DNA of 64,000 bases from Vibrio sp. YMD68. GTDB taxonomy: Bacteria; Pseudomonadota; Gammaproteobacteria; Enterobacterales; Vibrionaceae. Positions 51,818-61,573 of the stretch are shown piece after piece. The position numbers and the translations under genes are program-made. Every line of letters starts with the position of its first letter. The first letter of the stretch is position 1. The DNA is taken from positions 806,001 to 870,000 of the forward strand of contig NZ_CP124614.1 of assembly GCF_029958905.1 (NCBI RefSeq), written 5' to 3'. The notes under the pieces are model-generated. The model was not told where the DNA came from, did not search any database, and saw only the letters and a list, made by a program, of their open reading frames with translations.

Positions 51818-53377
51818 GTGAATATTCTTGGATACGCACAAAAGCTAGGTAAAGCTCTTATGCTGCCTATCGCAACGTTACCGATTGCGGCGCTTTTACT
51901 ACGTTTGGGTCAAGGCGACCTGTTAGATATCGCATTCATGGCGCAAGCTGGTGGAGCAATTTTTGGTAACCTACCGCTTCTATTCGGTTTGGGTATCGCG
52001 ATTGGTCTTTCTAAAGACGGTAACGGTGCAGCGGGTCTTGCTGGTGCTGTTGCTTACTTCGTACTAACGGCTACAGCGACAACAATCAATGCAGACGTAA
52101 ACATGTCATTCTTCGGCGGTATCTTCGCGGGTATCATCGCAGGTCACTCTTACAATGCATTCCATGCTACACGTCTTCCTGAGTGGTTGGCATTCTTTGC
52201 TGGTAAGCGCCTAGTGCCTATTATGGCGGGTCTATTCGCTCTAGTTGCCGGTGCGGTTTCTGGTGTGGTTTGGCCTGGTGTTCAGTCTGGTCTAGACGCA
52301 CTAGCTCACGCAGTATCAACGTCTGGCGCTATTGGTCAATTCGTTTACGGTACTCTTAACCGTGCACTTATCCCTGTCGGTCTACACCACGTATTGAACT
52401 CTTACTTCTGGTTCGGTATGGGTACGTGTCAAGAAATCATCGTTGCTGGTCAAGGCGCATTCGCTAGCATCACTCAACTTTGTGTTGACCCTACACTGGC
52501 TAAGACTCTAGTTGTTGGTCAAGAGCACACGTTCACATTCGCTAACTCTGTTACTCCAGAAATCACAACGGTTGTGAAAGAAGTGACTGAAACTGTGAAA
52601 TCTGGCGACCTACACCGTTTCTTCGGTGGCGATAAAGGCGCTGGCGTATTCATGAACGGTTTCTTCCCAGTAATGATGTTCGGTCTACCAGGTGCAGCTC
52701 TAGCAATGTACCTAGCAGCTCCTGCTGAAAAACGCAGCCAAGTTGGTGGTGCACTATTCTCAGTAGCATTCTGTTCTTTCCTAACGGGTATCACAGAGCC
52801 ACTAGAATTCATGTTTGTATTCCTAGCGCCTGCTCTATACGCAATGCACGCTGTGTTTACCGGTCTGTCTCTAGTTGTTGCTAACATGTTTGGTACGCTA
52901 CACGGTTTTGGTTTCTCTGCTGGTCTTATCGACTTCGTATTGAACTGGGGCCTAGCAACTAAACCGTTCACTCTACTGTTGATTGGTCTTGGTTTTGGTG
53001 CTCTATACTTCTTCACATTCAGCTTCGCAATCCGCGCTTTCAACCTGAAATCGCCTGGCCGTGAAGACGATGATGAAGACGCAGCCGCTCCAGCGGGTGA
53101 CGCTCCAAAAGGTGATGTTGCACGTCAATACCTTAAAGCTCTAGGTGGTCACGACAACCTAACTTCTATTGATGCATGTATCACACGTCTACGTCTAACG
53201 CTTAAAGATCGCTCTATCGCTGATGAAGCTGTACTTAAGAAGCTTGGCGCGAAAGGTGTTGTGAAACTAGGCGAAAATAACCTACAAGTTATTCTTGGCC
53301 CACTGGCTGAAATCGTTGCTGGTGAAATGAAAGCAATCGGCCCAGGTGAAGACCTTTCAGATGTAAAACTTCCTTAG
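51818..53377 (+). CDS. nagE: PTS GlcNAc-specific EIICB (NagE)
   Basis: Takes up and phosphorylates N-acetylglucosamine. The GTG at 51818 (V-N-I-L-G-Y-A-Q) gives the conserved N-terminus, with GGGGG about 9 bases upstream; the frame extends to 51788. 519 residues: IIC domain (about 1-410; TEPLEFMFVFLAP near 327-339) and IIB domain with the phosphorylated cysteine C454 (DACITRLRLT). E. coli NagE also carries a IIA domain; here it is absent, so Crr must serve. Codon use is strongly biased, as for a highly expressed gene. Confidence 0.95.
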   Translation: MNILGYAQKLGKALMLPIATLPIAALLLRLGQGDLLDIAFMAQAGGAIFGNLPLLFGLGIAIGLSKDGNGAAGLAGAVAYFVLTATATTINADVNMSFFGGIFAGIIAGHSYNAFHATRLPEWLAFFAGKRLVPIMAGLFALVAGAVSGVVWPGVQSGLDALAHAVSTSGAIGQFVYGTLNRALIPVGLHHVLNSYFWFGMGTCQEIIVAGQGAFASITQLCVDPTLAKTLVVGQEHTFTFANSVTPEITTVVKEVTETVKSGDLHRFFGGDKGAGVFMNGFFPVMMFGLPGAALAMYLAAPAEKRSQVGGALFSVAFCSFLTGITEPLEFMFVFLAPALYAMHAVFTGLSLVVANMFGTLHGFGFSAGLIDFVLNWGLATKPFTLLLIGLGFGALYFFTFSFAIRAFNLKSPGREDDDEDAAAPAGDAPKGDVARQYLKALGGHDNLTSIDACITRLRLTLKDRSIADEAVLKKLGAKGVVKLGENNLQVILGPLAEIVAGEMKAIGPGEDLSDVKLP

Positions 53378-53423
53378 TCGCAACACGCCTTAATTGGAAT
53401 AACGACAAGTAAGTGAAAATATT

Positions 53424-53450
53424 AAGCCTCCCTTTTGGGAGGCTTTTTTT
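53424..53450 (+). terminator. Terminator downstream of nagE
   Basis: Nine-bp stem (53424-53432 with 53437-53445), TTTT loop, seven T. Confidence 0.93.
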
Positions 53451-53633
53451 GTTTGTGTTGAAGGTTATAACGTTGAGTGGTTAAAAGGTGAACGCTGTAT
53501 TCTTCACCATTCTTTACGGGTTCAGCGACTAATTGATAATTTAATGCGAGTTCTTATTGTGTAAAGGCGTAGAATTGTGGATCATTAACGGCTATTAATT
53601 CTGACAATACTAAACCATATTGAGGTGCTATAG

Positions 53634-55295
53634 ATGAGTGAAGCTGCTGAGGCTCGTCCATCGAATTTCATTCGCCAAATCATAGATAAAGATTTAGCGG
53701 ATGGTAAACACACTAGCGTGCATACTCGCTTCCCACCGGAGCCGAACGGGTATTTGCACATTGGTCATGCTAAATCTATTTGCTTAAATTTTGGTATTGC
53801 TCAGGACTACCAAGGGCAGTGTAATCTACGTTTTGATGACACAAACCCTGAGAAAGAAGACGTTGAGTACGTTGAATCTATTAAAAATGACGTCAGCTGG
53901 TTAGGCTTTGATTGGTCTGGCGATGTTTGTTATTCATCGAATTACTTTGATACGCTTTATGGCTATGCAGTTGAGCTAATAAACAAGGGTCTAGCGTATG
54001 TCGATGAGTTGAGCCCAGAGCAGATCCGTGAATACCGCGGTACGTTAACAGAGCCTGGTAAAGCGAGCCCTTATCGTGATCGTAGTCCTGAAGAAAATTT
54101 AGCGTTATTTGAGAAAATGCGCGAAGGTGGATTCAAAGAAGGAACGGCGTGTCTGCGAGCTAAAATTGATATGAGCTCTTCATTCATGGTAATGCGCGAT
54201 CCGGTGATATACCGCGTTCGCTTTGCGACTCACCATCAAACGGGCGATAAGTGGTGCATTTACCCTATGTACGACTTTACGCATTGTATTTCTGATGCCC
54301 TTGAGGGGATCACTCATTCATTGTGTACGCTTGAGTTCCAAGATAACCGCCGTTTGTACGATTGGGTCCTTGAGAATATCTCGATCGATTGTCAACCGCA
54401 TCAATATGAATTCAGTCGTTTGAATCTTGAATATACGGTGATGTCAAAACGTAAGCTGAATCAGTTAGTTGTTGAAAACCTAGTTGAAGGTTGGGATGAC
54501 CCTCGTATGCCGACAATATCTGGCTTACGTCGCCGCGGTTTCACACCGAGCTCGATTCGAGAGTTTTGTAAACGTATCGGTGTTACTAAGCAAGAGAACA
54601 TGATTGAGTTTGGTTCTCTAGAATCTTGTATTCGTGATGATCTGAATGAAAATGCGCCTCGTGCTATGGCCGTTCTTGATCCTATCAAAGTGGTTATTGA
54701 AAACTTTGACGAAACGAGCGTCGAGACATTGACGATTGCTAACCACCCAAATAATCCTGAAATGGGCAGTCGCGAAGTACCATTTTCTCGTGAAGTTTGG
54801 ATCGAGCGTGATGATTTCCGTGAAGAAGCGAACAAGAAGTACAAGCGTTTAGTACTAGGTAAAGAAGTTCGACTGCGTGGTGCGTACGTGATTAAAGCTG
54901 AGCGTATTGAAAAAGATGCGGAAGGTAATATTACGACTATTTTCTGCTCTTACGACAATGAAACGTTGGGTAAAAATCCTGCTGACGGTCGTAAAGTAAA
55001 AGGCGTGATTCACTGGGTTTCTGCTGACAAAGCACTGCCAGCGGAAATTCGCCTATATGATCGTCTATTTACCGTTGCTAACCCAGCAGCAGAAGATAAT
55101 TTTGCTGAAACGATCAACCCTGAATCATTGCTGAAAGTGAACGGTTTTGTCGAGCCTAGCTTAGCTTCAGCGGTTGCCGAGCAAGGGTTCCAATTTGAGC
55201 GTACGGGTTACTTCTGTGTGGATAGCAAAGAGTCTAAGGTTGATGCTCTCGTGTTTAATCGTACGGTAGGATTACGTGATACCTGGGCTGGCTAA
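53634..55295 (+). CDS. glnS: Glutaminyl-tRNA synthetase GlnS
   Basis: Class I synthetase charging tRNA-Gln. 553 residues; HIGH at 42-45 in [14 protein letters not shown], and KMSKS as VMSKRKL (269-275). Beta-barrel anticodon-binding domains follow. Lies between nagE and fur as in many gammaproteobacteria. Confidence 0.97.
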   Translation: MSEAAEARPSNFIRQIIDKDLADGKHTSVHTRFPPEPNGYLHIGHAKSICLNFGIAQDYQGQCNLRFDDTNPEKEDVEYVESIKNDVSWLGFDWSGDVCYSSNYFDTLYGYAVELINKGLAYVDELSPEQIREYRGTLTEPGKASPYRDRSPEENLALFEKMREGGFKEGTACLRAKIDMSSSFMVMRDPVIYRVRFATHHQTGDKWCIYPMYDFTHCISDALEGITHSLCTLEFQDNRRLYDWVLENISIDCQPHQYEFSRLNLEYTVMSKRKLNQLVVENLVEGWDDPRMPTISGLRRRGFTPSSIREFCKRIGVTKQENMIEFGSLESCIRDDLNENAPRAMAVLDPIKVVIENFDETSVETLTIANHPNNPEMGSREVPFSREVWIERDDFREEANKKYKRLVLGKEVRLRGAYVIKAERIEKDAEGNITTIFCSYDNETLGKNPADGRKVKGVIHWVSADKALPAEIRLYDRLFTVANPAAEDNFAETINPESLLKVNGFVEPSLASAVAEQGFQFERTGYFCVDSKESKVDALVFNRTVGLRDTWAG

Positions 55296-55323
55296 ATAGC
55301 CATATTCGCTTTCTACTGATAAT

Positions 55324-55351
55324 AAAAATGCCAGCATATGCTGGCATTTTT
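55324..55351. terminator. Bidirectional terminator between glnS and fur
   Basis: Perfect 14-bp palindromic stem centred on CATATG with A and T runs at the ends. Confidence 0.92.
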
Positions 55352-55367
55352 TGTTCTAAAAAACGTT

Positions 55368-55814
55368 TTATTTAGGCTTGTGAGCGTTTGATTTTTCTTT
55401 ACAGTCACCACTTGCACATTTCCCGTATAGGTAAAGGCTGTGGTTAGTCAGTTCAACATTAAACTTCTTAGCGATCTCTTTTTGACGCTCTTCGATGAGA
55501 TCATCAGCAAACTCAATCACTGTCCCACAGTCCAAACATACAAGGTGGTCGTGATGTTGTTGAGTCGACAGTTCAAATACAGACTTGCCACCTTCAAAGT
55601 GATGACGGGTTACGATACCAGCATCATCAAATTGGTTAAGAACACGGTAAACGGTCGCTAAACCTATCTCTTCGCCAATATCAATCAGCTTTTTATACAA
55701 ATCTTCTGCGCTAATATGTTGACTAGATGGGTGTTGTAGAATCTCTAAAATTTTTAGTCTTGGAAGGGTTATTTTAAGACCAGCATTCTTTAGCGCTTGG
55801 TTATTATCTGACAT
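55368..55814 (-). CDS. fur: Ferric uptake regulator Fur
   Basis: Fe2+-dependent repressor of iron uptake. 148 residues: winged helix (about 1-84; LPRLKILEIL, ATVYRVLNQFDDAGIV), HHDH metal site (87-90), and cysteines C93, C96 and C133, C138. Convergent with glnS. I see no clear Fur box in the short leader. Confidence 0.97.
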   Translation of the reverse strand: MSDNNQALKNAGLKITLPRLKILEILQHPSSQHISAEDLYKKLIDIGEEIGLATVYRVLNQFDDAGIVTRHHFEGGKSVFELSTQQHHDHLVCLDCGTVIEFADDLIEERQKEIAKKFNVELTNHSLYLYGKCASGDCKEKSNAHKPK

Positions 55815-56016
55815 ATACTTTCCTGTTGATGTTCTGCGGTCGTAACTGATCCAACGTTTTATCCATTATAGGGTAGTGTCACTCAACAATAAACCGCGAA
55901 GTTCAAAGGGTTAATAGGAATGCATGATAAACTTTGCATAATTTGACACAAAAGATGTCGGACCAGTAACTTTTATGTAACAATTTACACCAACCTATAC
56001 TGACCGTCGCATTTTT

Positions 56017-56508
56017 ATGGATTCATTTGTATCAAAAATATATACCCCCAATATAGTTAAGTTTGCATTGAATATTTGGCCACCATTCTGGGGGGCTGGC
56101 ATAAAGATCCAGTCAATTAGTGAAGACTTTCGCGAAGTTCAGATGAAGCTAAAACTGCGCTGGTGGAACAAAAATGCCAATCGTACTCAATATGGTGGCA
56201 GCATTTTTTCACTCACGGATCCTGTTTATTCATTAATGCTAATGGGAATACTCGGTGATAAATATTATGTTTGGGACAAAGAGGCAAGCATCAATTTTAT
56301 TAAGCCAGGTTTAGGTGATCTTCATGCGGATTTTATGGTCTCCCAGCCCCAAATCGACGAAATTTATGAATCCACGATGAATGGTGACAAGTGTTTTCCT
56401 GAGTTCGTCATCCATGTAAAAGACACCAACGGGGATGTGGTTGCAGAGGTACAGAGAAAGTTATACGTGAGAAAGAAACCCAAATATCGTCGTGATGAGA
56501 AGCAATAA
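56017..56508 (+). CDS. DUF4442 hotdog-fold protein
   Basis: 163-residue protein of the DUF4442 family, related to PaaI-like thioesterases (hotdog fold). Visible: WPPFWGAGIKI, LRWWNKNANRTQYGGSIFSL with the aspartate-bearing helix (TDPVYSLMLMG), FIKPG. Enzyme activity is unproven. It stands alone between fur and fldA; the ribosome site is weak and the ATG at 56017 is the best start seen. Confidence 0.85.
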   Translation: MDSFVSKIYTPNIVKFALNIWPPFWGAGIKIQSISEDFREVQMKLKLRWWNKNANRTQYGGSIFSLTDPVYSLMLMGILGDKYYVWDKEASINFIKPGLGDLHADFMVSQPQIDEIYESTMNGDKCFPEFVIHVKDTNGDVVAEVQRKLYVRKKPKYRRDEKQ

Positions 56509-56543
56509 TTTGGGTTTAGCGGTATAACCCTTTAACAGGCAAT

Positions 56544-56576
56544 AAAAAAACCTCCGGGAATGGAGGTTCTTTTTTT
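56544..56576. terminator. Bidirectional terminator between the DUF4442 gene and fldA
   Basis: Seven-bp stem AACCTCC (56549-56555) with GGAGGTT (56562-56568), A run before and T run after. Confidence 0.88.
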
Positions 56577-56596
56577 GAACTTGGTGAAGTATTTAC

Positions 56597-57130
56597 TTAG
56601 TCAGTCAGTTCAGACAAGCACATCTCTTCATGGATCTGAGCAGCCCAGGTATTCACACGTGATTCAGTCAGTTCAGGCTGACGGTCTTCATCAATACATA
56701 AGCCGACAAACTGGCTATCATCCCCTTCGACGAGTGCTTTAGAGGCTTCAAACTCGTAGCTTTCGGTTGATGTATAACCCAGAATAGTGCCGCCTTTCGC
56801 TTCAACGATGTCTCGAACCGTTCCCATCGCGTCACAGAAATATTCAGCGTAATCTTCTTGGTCACCACAGCCGAAAATGCCCACAAGCTTGGTTGAGAAG
56901 TCAATCCCTTCTAGCTCTGGAAAGAAGTCATCCCAGTCGCATTGAGCTTCACCGTAGTACCAAGTAGGAATGCCAAGAAGAAGCAGATCAAAGTTATCAA
57001 TGTCTTCTTTGCTACTTTTTGCAATGTCTTGAACGTGAACGAGTTGTTTACCCAATTGCTTTTGAATCATCTTTGCAACAGCTTCTGTGTTGCCGGTGTC
57101 GCTACCAAAGAAGATACCTACACTTGCCAT
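56597..57130 (-). CDS. fldA: Flavodoxin FldA
   Basis: FMN electron carrier for radical-SAM and biotin or methionine enzymes. 177 residues; FMN phosphate loop GSDTGNTEAVA (9-19), WYYGEAQCDWDDF and FGCGDQEDYAEYFCDA flavin contacts. Neighbour of fur across the DUF4442 gene, as in E. coli fldA-fur. MiaB and LipA in this window are likely clients. Confidence 0.96.
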   Translation of the reverse strand: MASVGIFFGSDTGNTEAVAKMIQKQLGKQLVHVQDIAKSSKEDIDNFDLLLLGIPTWYYGEAQCDWDDFFPELEGIDFSTKLVGIFGCGDQEDYAEYFCDAMGTVRDIVEAKGGTILGYTSTESYEFEASKALVEGDDSQFVGLCIDEDRQPELTESRVNTWAAQIHEEMCLSELTD

Positions 57131-57181
57131 AGAATCATTACCTTTAATATTGTCTGTGTCGAGGGGCTAAAGAAACAGTGG

Positions 57182-57403
57182 CTAACCAAGCCCTGAACCT
57201 TCCCAGCTAATTTGGATCAATCCTTTTGCGATGAATCCTGCGCAACCAAGGAAAAGTACTAGCCATACAATACGACGCCCAAAAGGAGGAACATTGCCTT
57301 GTTTGAGAACATCTTTTATCGCCATACCAATGAGGAAGAAGATAGATGCAAAAAGTAAGTCTAAACCAATAGACTCAAGCATGTTCATATAGTCGTACAG
57401 CAT
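57182..57403 (-). CDS. DUF2788 small membrane protein
   Basis: 73-residue protein with two spans (about 15-32 and 45-62) and PPFGRRIVW between them. Family of unknown function conserved beside fldA in Vibrio. ATG at 57403 with GGGA upstream; a second ATG lies 5 codons later. Probably cotranscribed with fldA, 51 bases downstream. Confidence 0.85.
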   Translation of the reverse strand: MLYDYMNMLESIGLDLLFASIFFLIGMAIKDVLKQGNVPPFGRRIVWLVLFLGCAGFIAKGLIQISWEGSGLG

Positions 57404-57506
57404 GGAATCCCTTTATGCCAATTTACTTGCGCGCACTATATCATTGTTAAACGCTAAAGTTAATCCGTGCTGGGTTATCTGTGCGTGTTTAATGAGAGTT
57501 GCGTTA

Positions 57507-58268
57507 CTATAAAAAGTTCCGAATCACTCTTAGCACTTCTTTTGGCTTTTCAGCATGTAGCCAGTGACCAACGTTTGAGATGATATGCGCCTTAGCCTGT
57601 GGAAATTGACGTTGAATCTCTGGTTGGTGTTCTGGTAATAAATAGTCTGATTGCGCCCCTTTGATAAATAACGTTGGAATAGCGATCGGTTCAACACTAT
57701 GCCACCCCAGTATTTCCCAATAATGAGTCACAATGGATTCGACATTGAATCGCCAGCACATAATACCCTCAGAGCGAAATAAGGATTTACTCAAAAACTG
57801 CCTAACACCTTCGATGAGAATATGCTCAGACATGATGTCTAACGCTTTATTGCGGCTGGTCGGTTTTTCTTCGATGACCGCTTGCAGTCCATTAAGCACA
57901 TTTTCATGTCGGTGGACTTGGTAGGCCACGGGCGCCATATCTAAAACAACCAACTTGCTGATAAGTGAACTCGATATCGCCGCCACTTTCATCGCGACCT
58001 TTCCACCCATGGAGTGACCAATCAGCACGACGTCGGTCAGGTTAAGATGTTCAAGAAGCAAAACAACATCTTCAGCCATAGACGCATAGTCATGTGTTTC
58101 AGAATGAAACGATAAGCCATGGTTTCGGAGATCAATGCTTAAAACTTGATGATCGTGTCCAAGATCCCGTGCTAACAAGCCGAGATTGTCCAAGTTTCCA
58201 AACAAGCCGTGGATTAAAACAAGAGTTTGGCCGGAGCCTTCAAGTTTGTAGTTGAGCAATTGAGACAT
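57507..58268 (-). CDS. ybfF: Alpha/beta-hydrolase esterase YbfF
   Basis: Esterase of about 253 residues: nucleophile in GHSMGGK, oxyanion HGLFGNLDNLGL, catalytic histidine in NVGHWLHAEKP and acid residue near GAQSDYLLPEH. Start is uncertain: ATG 58268 (MSQLLNYKLEG) or ATG 58283 (MNKIKMSQ); the open frame goes to 58343, overlapping the seqA promoter region. Divergent from seqA, as in E. coli. E. coli YbfF hydrolyses acyl-CoA and palmitate esters. Confidence 0.9.
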   Translation of the reverse strand: MSQLLNYKLEGSGQTLVLIHGLFGNLDNLGLLARDLGHDHQVLSIDLRNHGLSFHSETHDYASMAEDVVLLLEHLNLTDVVLIGHSMGGKVAMKVAAISSSLISKLVVLDMAPVAYQVHRHENVLNGLQAVIEEKPTSRNKALDIMSEHILIEGVRQFLSKSLFRSEGIMCWRFNVESIVTHYWEILGWHSVEPIAIPTLFIKGAQSDYLLPEHQPEIQRQFPQAKAHIISNVGHWLHAEKPKEVLRVIRNFL

Positions 58269-58361
58269 TTTTATCTTATTCATGATTGGTTTGCCGTAGA
58301 GTATCAGTGAAGATCTCGCTATAATCCCACAGAGTTTAAACATAGAGATTGTGAAAAGCGA

Positions 58362-58907
58362 ATGAAAACAATTGAGGTTGATGAGGATCTATACCGTTAT
58401 ATTGCGAGCCAGACTCAGCATATTGGTGAAAGCGCGTCTGATATATTGCGCCGATTACTGAATGCAAATGAAGGCGTAAATGCGGAGACTCAGCAAGAAG
58501 AAGCACAAGTGAAGCCGAAAGGTATTGTTGTCAGCAAAGACGCGGGAAAAGTAAAAGCGGTCGACAGTATTAAAGAGATGCGTTCTTTATTGATCTCTGA
58601 CGAGTTTGCAAGCTTAAAGAAAGCGATTGATCGTTTTATGTTGGTGTTGTCCACTCTGCACCGAGTTAACCCAGCAAGCTTTTCTGAAGCGACCCAAGTC
58701 AAAGGGCGCAAACGCGTTTATTTTGCTGATAATGAGCAGACGCTATTGGCAAACGGTAATACCACTAAACCCAAAGCGATTCCCAATACACCGTTTTGGG
58801 TTATAACCAATAATAATACCAGTCGAAAACGACAAATGACTGAGCAGCTGATGACGAGAATGAACTTTCCAGCTGATTTAATCGAAAAGGTTATAAATAC
58901 GATTTAG
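58362..58907 (+). CDS. seqA: Replication-initiation negative regulator SeqA
   Basis: Binds hemimethylated GATC sites and keeps new origins from firing. 181 residues: N-terminal oligomerisation helix-turn (MKTIEVDEDLYRYIASQT; ESASDILRRLL), linker with PKGIVVSKD, and C-terminal DNA-binding domain (about 70-181; GRKRVYFADNEQTLL, NTSRKRQMTEQLM). First gene before pgm, in E. coli order. Confidence 0.97.
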   Translation: MKTIEVDEDLYRYIASQTQHIGESASDILRRLLNANEGVNAETQQEEAQVKPKGIVVSKDAGKVKAVDSIKEMRSLLISDEFASLKKAIDRFMLVLSTLHRVNPASFSEATQVKGRKRVYFADNEQTLLANGNTTKPKAIPNTPFWVITNNNTSRKRQMTEQLMTRMNFPADLIEKVINTI

Positions 58908-58919
58908 ATTTTATACTTG

Positions 58920-58968
58920 AAGCCTCACAATAACATGCATGGTTCGCAGCGTATTGTGAGGCTTTTTA
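58920..58968 (+). terminator. Terminator downstream of seqA
   Basis: Perfect 13-bp stem (58920-58932 with 58952-58964), 19-base loop and T run; separates seqA from pgm. Confidence 0.85.
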
Positions 58969-59002
58969 GTGTTACAAACCTACCTAAGAAAGGACGTCAT
59001 AA

Positions 59003-60649
59003 ATGGCTATGCACCCAAGAGCTGGAACAAAAGCACAACAACAAGATTTGCATAATATTCCGGCTTTAGTATCAAATTACTTTCTACTTCAACCTCAGGC
59101 TAACAATTCAGATCATAAGGTCCAGTTTGGCACTTCTGGTCATCGAGGTACGGCAGACAAATCCACATTCAATGAACATCATATCTTGGCGATTGCTCAA
59201 GCGGTTGCAGAAGTTCGGGCTAAAGCGAACATTACAGGGCCACTGTTTTTGGGCAAAGATACGCATGCGTTGTCTGAACCTGCATTTTTGACCGTTGTCG
59301 AGGTATTGGTTGCCAATGGCGTAAAGGTGATCAGTCAAGAACATAATGGCTACACACCTACTCCAGGTGTTTCTCATGCGATTTTGACGCACAATTTGAA
59401 ACATGATGCGAAAGCAGATGGCATTGTGATCACCCCTTCTCATAATCCACCTCAAGATGGTGGTATCAAATACAACCCGACTCACGGGGGCCCAGCAGAA
59501 GCGGAACTCACACAAGCGATCGAAGACCGTGCCAATGAGTTGATTTCACTTGATTTGGCGGGTGTGAAACGTCTGCCTATCGCACAAGCAAAAGCGTCTG
59601 ATCTGTTTGTCGAGTGTGACCTAGTTAAGCCTTACATCGATGATCTCGTGAACGTTGTTGATATGGAAGCGATTCAAAAATCAGGGCTAAAGTTAGGCGT
59701 TGATCCATTAGGTGGATCAGGTATTGATTACTGGCGCCAAATTGCGACTGCCTATAAGCTTGATTTAACGCTGGTCAGTGAAGCGATTGATCCGACGTTC
59801 CAGTTTATGTCTTTGGATAAAGATGGTGTCGTGCGTATGGATTGCTCATCACCTTATGCAATGGCAGGTTTACTTGAATTAAAAGACGACTATGACTTGG
59901 CGTTTGGTAATGACCCAGATTACGATCGTCATGGCATTGTAACGCCACAAGGCTTGATGAATCCGAACCACTTTTTAGCCGTATGTATTGACTACCTATA
60001 CCGTAACCGCCAGGGGTGGGGTAAAGACGTGGCTGTGGGTAAAACACTCGTATCTAGTGCGTTGATTGACCGTGTGGTGGCCGACCTAGGGCGCGAGCTT
60101 TGTGAAGTTCCTGTTGGATTCAAATGGTTTGTTGACGGGCTCTACAGTGGTCAATTTGGTTTTGGCGGTGAAGAAAGTGCAGGGGCATCCTTCTTGAGAA
60201 AAGATGGCACACCTTGGTCAACCGATAAAGATGGTATTTTATTGTGTCTTTTGGCCGCAGAAATTACCGCGGTAACGGGCAAGAACCCTCAGCAATACTA
60301 TGAGGAACTGGCGGCTAAGCATGGTGAGTCAAAATACAATCGTATCCAAGCCGTTGCTAATGGGCCACAGAAAGACATTTTGAAAAAGCTTTCAGCAGAG
60401 ATGGTTTCAGCTGAGACTTTAGCGGGTGAGCCGATTACAGCGCGACTGACCCATGCTCCTGGTAATGGTGCGGCCATTGGTGGCTTAAAAGTGACGACTG
60501 AAAATGGTTGGTTTGCTGCTCGCCCGTCAGGTACGGAAGATATCTATAAGATTTACTGCGAAAGCTTTAAAGGCGAAGAGCACTTGGCTCAAATTGAATC
60601 CGAAGCGCAAGATATTGTGAATCAAGTATTTGCAGATGCCGGTTTGTAG
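59003..60649 (+). CDS. pgm: Phosphoglucomutase Pgm (alpha-D-glucose)
   Basis: Interconverts glucose-1-P and glucose-6-P. 548 residues, four-domain alpha-D-phosphohexomutase: phosphoserine S146 in [12 protein letters not shown], metal loop NDPDYDRHG, sugar loop [10 protein letters not shown], phosphate loop [12 protein letters not shown]. Start ATG 59003 with AGGA upstream. Confidence 0.97.
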   Translation: MAMHPRAGTKAQQQDLHNIPALVSNYFLLQPQANNSDHKVQFGTSGHRGTADKSTFNEHHILAIAQAVAEVRAKANITGPLFLGKDTHALSEPAFLTVVEVLVANGVKVISQEHNGYTPTPGVSHAILTHNLKHDAKADGIVITPSHNPPQDGGIKYNPTHGGPAEAELTQAIEDRANELISLDLAGVKRLPIAQAKASDLFVECDLVKPYIDDLVNVVDMEAIQKSGLKLGVDPLGGSGIDYWRQIATAYKLDLTLVSEAIDPTFQFMSLDKDGVVRMDCSSPYAMAGLLELKDDYDLAFGNDPDYDRHGIVTPQGLMNPNHFLAVCIDYLYRNRQGWGKDVAVGKTLVSSALIDRVVADLGRELCEVPVGFKWFVDGLYSGQFGFGGEESAGASFLRKDGTPWSTDKDGILLCLLAAEITAVTGKNPQQYYEELAAKHGESKYNRIQAVANGPQKDILKKLSAEMVSAETLAGEPITARLTHAPGNGAAIGGLKVTTENGWFAARPSGTEDIYKIYCESFKGEEHLAQIESEAQDIVNQVFADAGL

Positions 60650-60662
60650 TCGATAGTTTAAG

Positions 60663-60690
60663 AAAAGGCGATCGGATGATCGCCTTTTTT
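60663..60690. terminator. Bidirectional terminator between pgm and the DUF1853 gene
   Basis: Nine-bp stem AAGGCGATC (60665-60673) with GATCGCCTT (60678-60686), GGAT loop, six T. Confidence 0.92.
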
Positions 60691-60714
60691 ATGCGTGTTT
60701 TTCAGCGTGTCGGT

Positions 60715-61482
60715 TTAGCTTCTCGGTTTTGGCTCGTTTGGCCAGTGGTTAGGCACGACAAACCAAAACTCACCAGACGATGTTTGAGCATGAACAAATC
60801 GATCGGTAGGCTTATCGATAGGTTCGCCTAGTTTGGTAGCTCCAGTGGCCCATTGGTACTTTTCTAGAGGGTATAAAGGCTCCGCAATCAAATGCCATTG
60901 ATTTTCATAACACCACTTCCCCTGTATTTGGGAAGCGTTCAACGCATAGCCATGACAACTTTCTGGTATATCTTGATCAATAAATGGATTGACGTACAAA
61001 CGCCCTTGAAGCAAAAGGTGTAAAGAAATAGGGGATATTTGCGGATACTTTTGTTTGAATGAGGCCGTTTGTGACATGGTTAGTTGGTGGTCGGTCATCC
61101 TTTTTAACTTAATATCGAGCCGGTCTTTAGAATTAGGCCCATACCAATGGGAGCCGTGCAACAGATAAAACTTGATGGCCACTTCCCAGTGTTCAAATTG
61201 ATGGTTTGAGCGATTTTGAATGATAAAATCAATTTCCCCCAACGTTTTACCATCCACATTAATCTGCTCTTCTGTCATGACGATTTGATGATCATCCGAA
61301 TGCTCGAACAACCTCTCACAAAGATACTGATATAAAAACCCTAAACGAGGGTTTCCGGAGTACGTTTCACCTAAGGGGAGTGAGTGATGCGGGAGGGCCG
61401 GTAAATTATCAAGTGGAGGCCTAGGTTCAAATAATGATGGGGCTGTGATGACCCACTGATAAAAACGGTGTAACGAATCCAT
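60715..61482 (-). CDS. DUF1853 family protein
   Basis: About 255-residue cytoplasmic protein of unknown function. Conserved GEIDFIIQN (near residue 108) and HWEVAIKFYL motifs with later GPNSKDRLDIK; acidic residues followed by E-x(3)-K hint at the PD-(D/E)XK nuclease fold, but that is inference. Start ATG at 61482 has AGGG 6 bases upstream; the longer frame to 61575 overlaps the divergent Nif3 gene and is not used. Confidence 0.85.
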   Translation of the reverse strand: MDSLHRFYQWVITAPSLFEPRPPLDNLPALPHHSLPLGETYSGNPRLGFLYQYLCERLFEHSDDHQIVMTEEQINVDGKTLGEIDFIIQNRSNHQFEHWEVAIKFYLLHGSHWYGPNSKDRLDIKLKRMTDHQLTMSQTASFKQKYPQISPISLHLLLQGRLYVNPFIDQDIPESCHGYALNASQIQGKWCYENQWHLIAEPLYPLEKYQWATGATKLGEPIDKPTDRFVHAQTSSGEFWFVVPNHWPNEPKPRS

Positions 61483-61573
61483 ATAATCCCTATATTCCTT
61501 CCAACAGCTTTCGACTTTAGACCGTGAACTTGCTATAAACATTGGCATGAAATAAGGCCAATGGAAATGAACC

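Noticed and set aside
52519..53043. 174-codon minus-strand frame inside nagE
   Set aside because: Shadow frame produced by strong codon bias in nagE; no ribosome site or domain.
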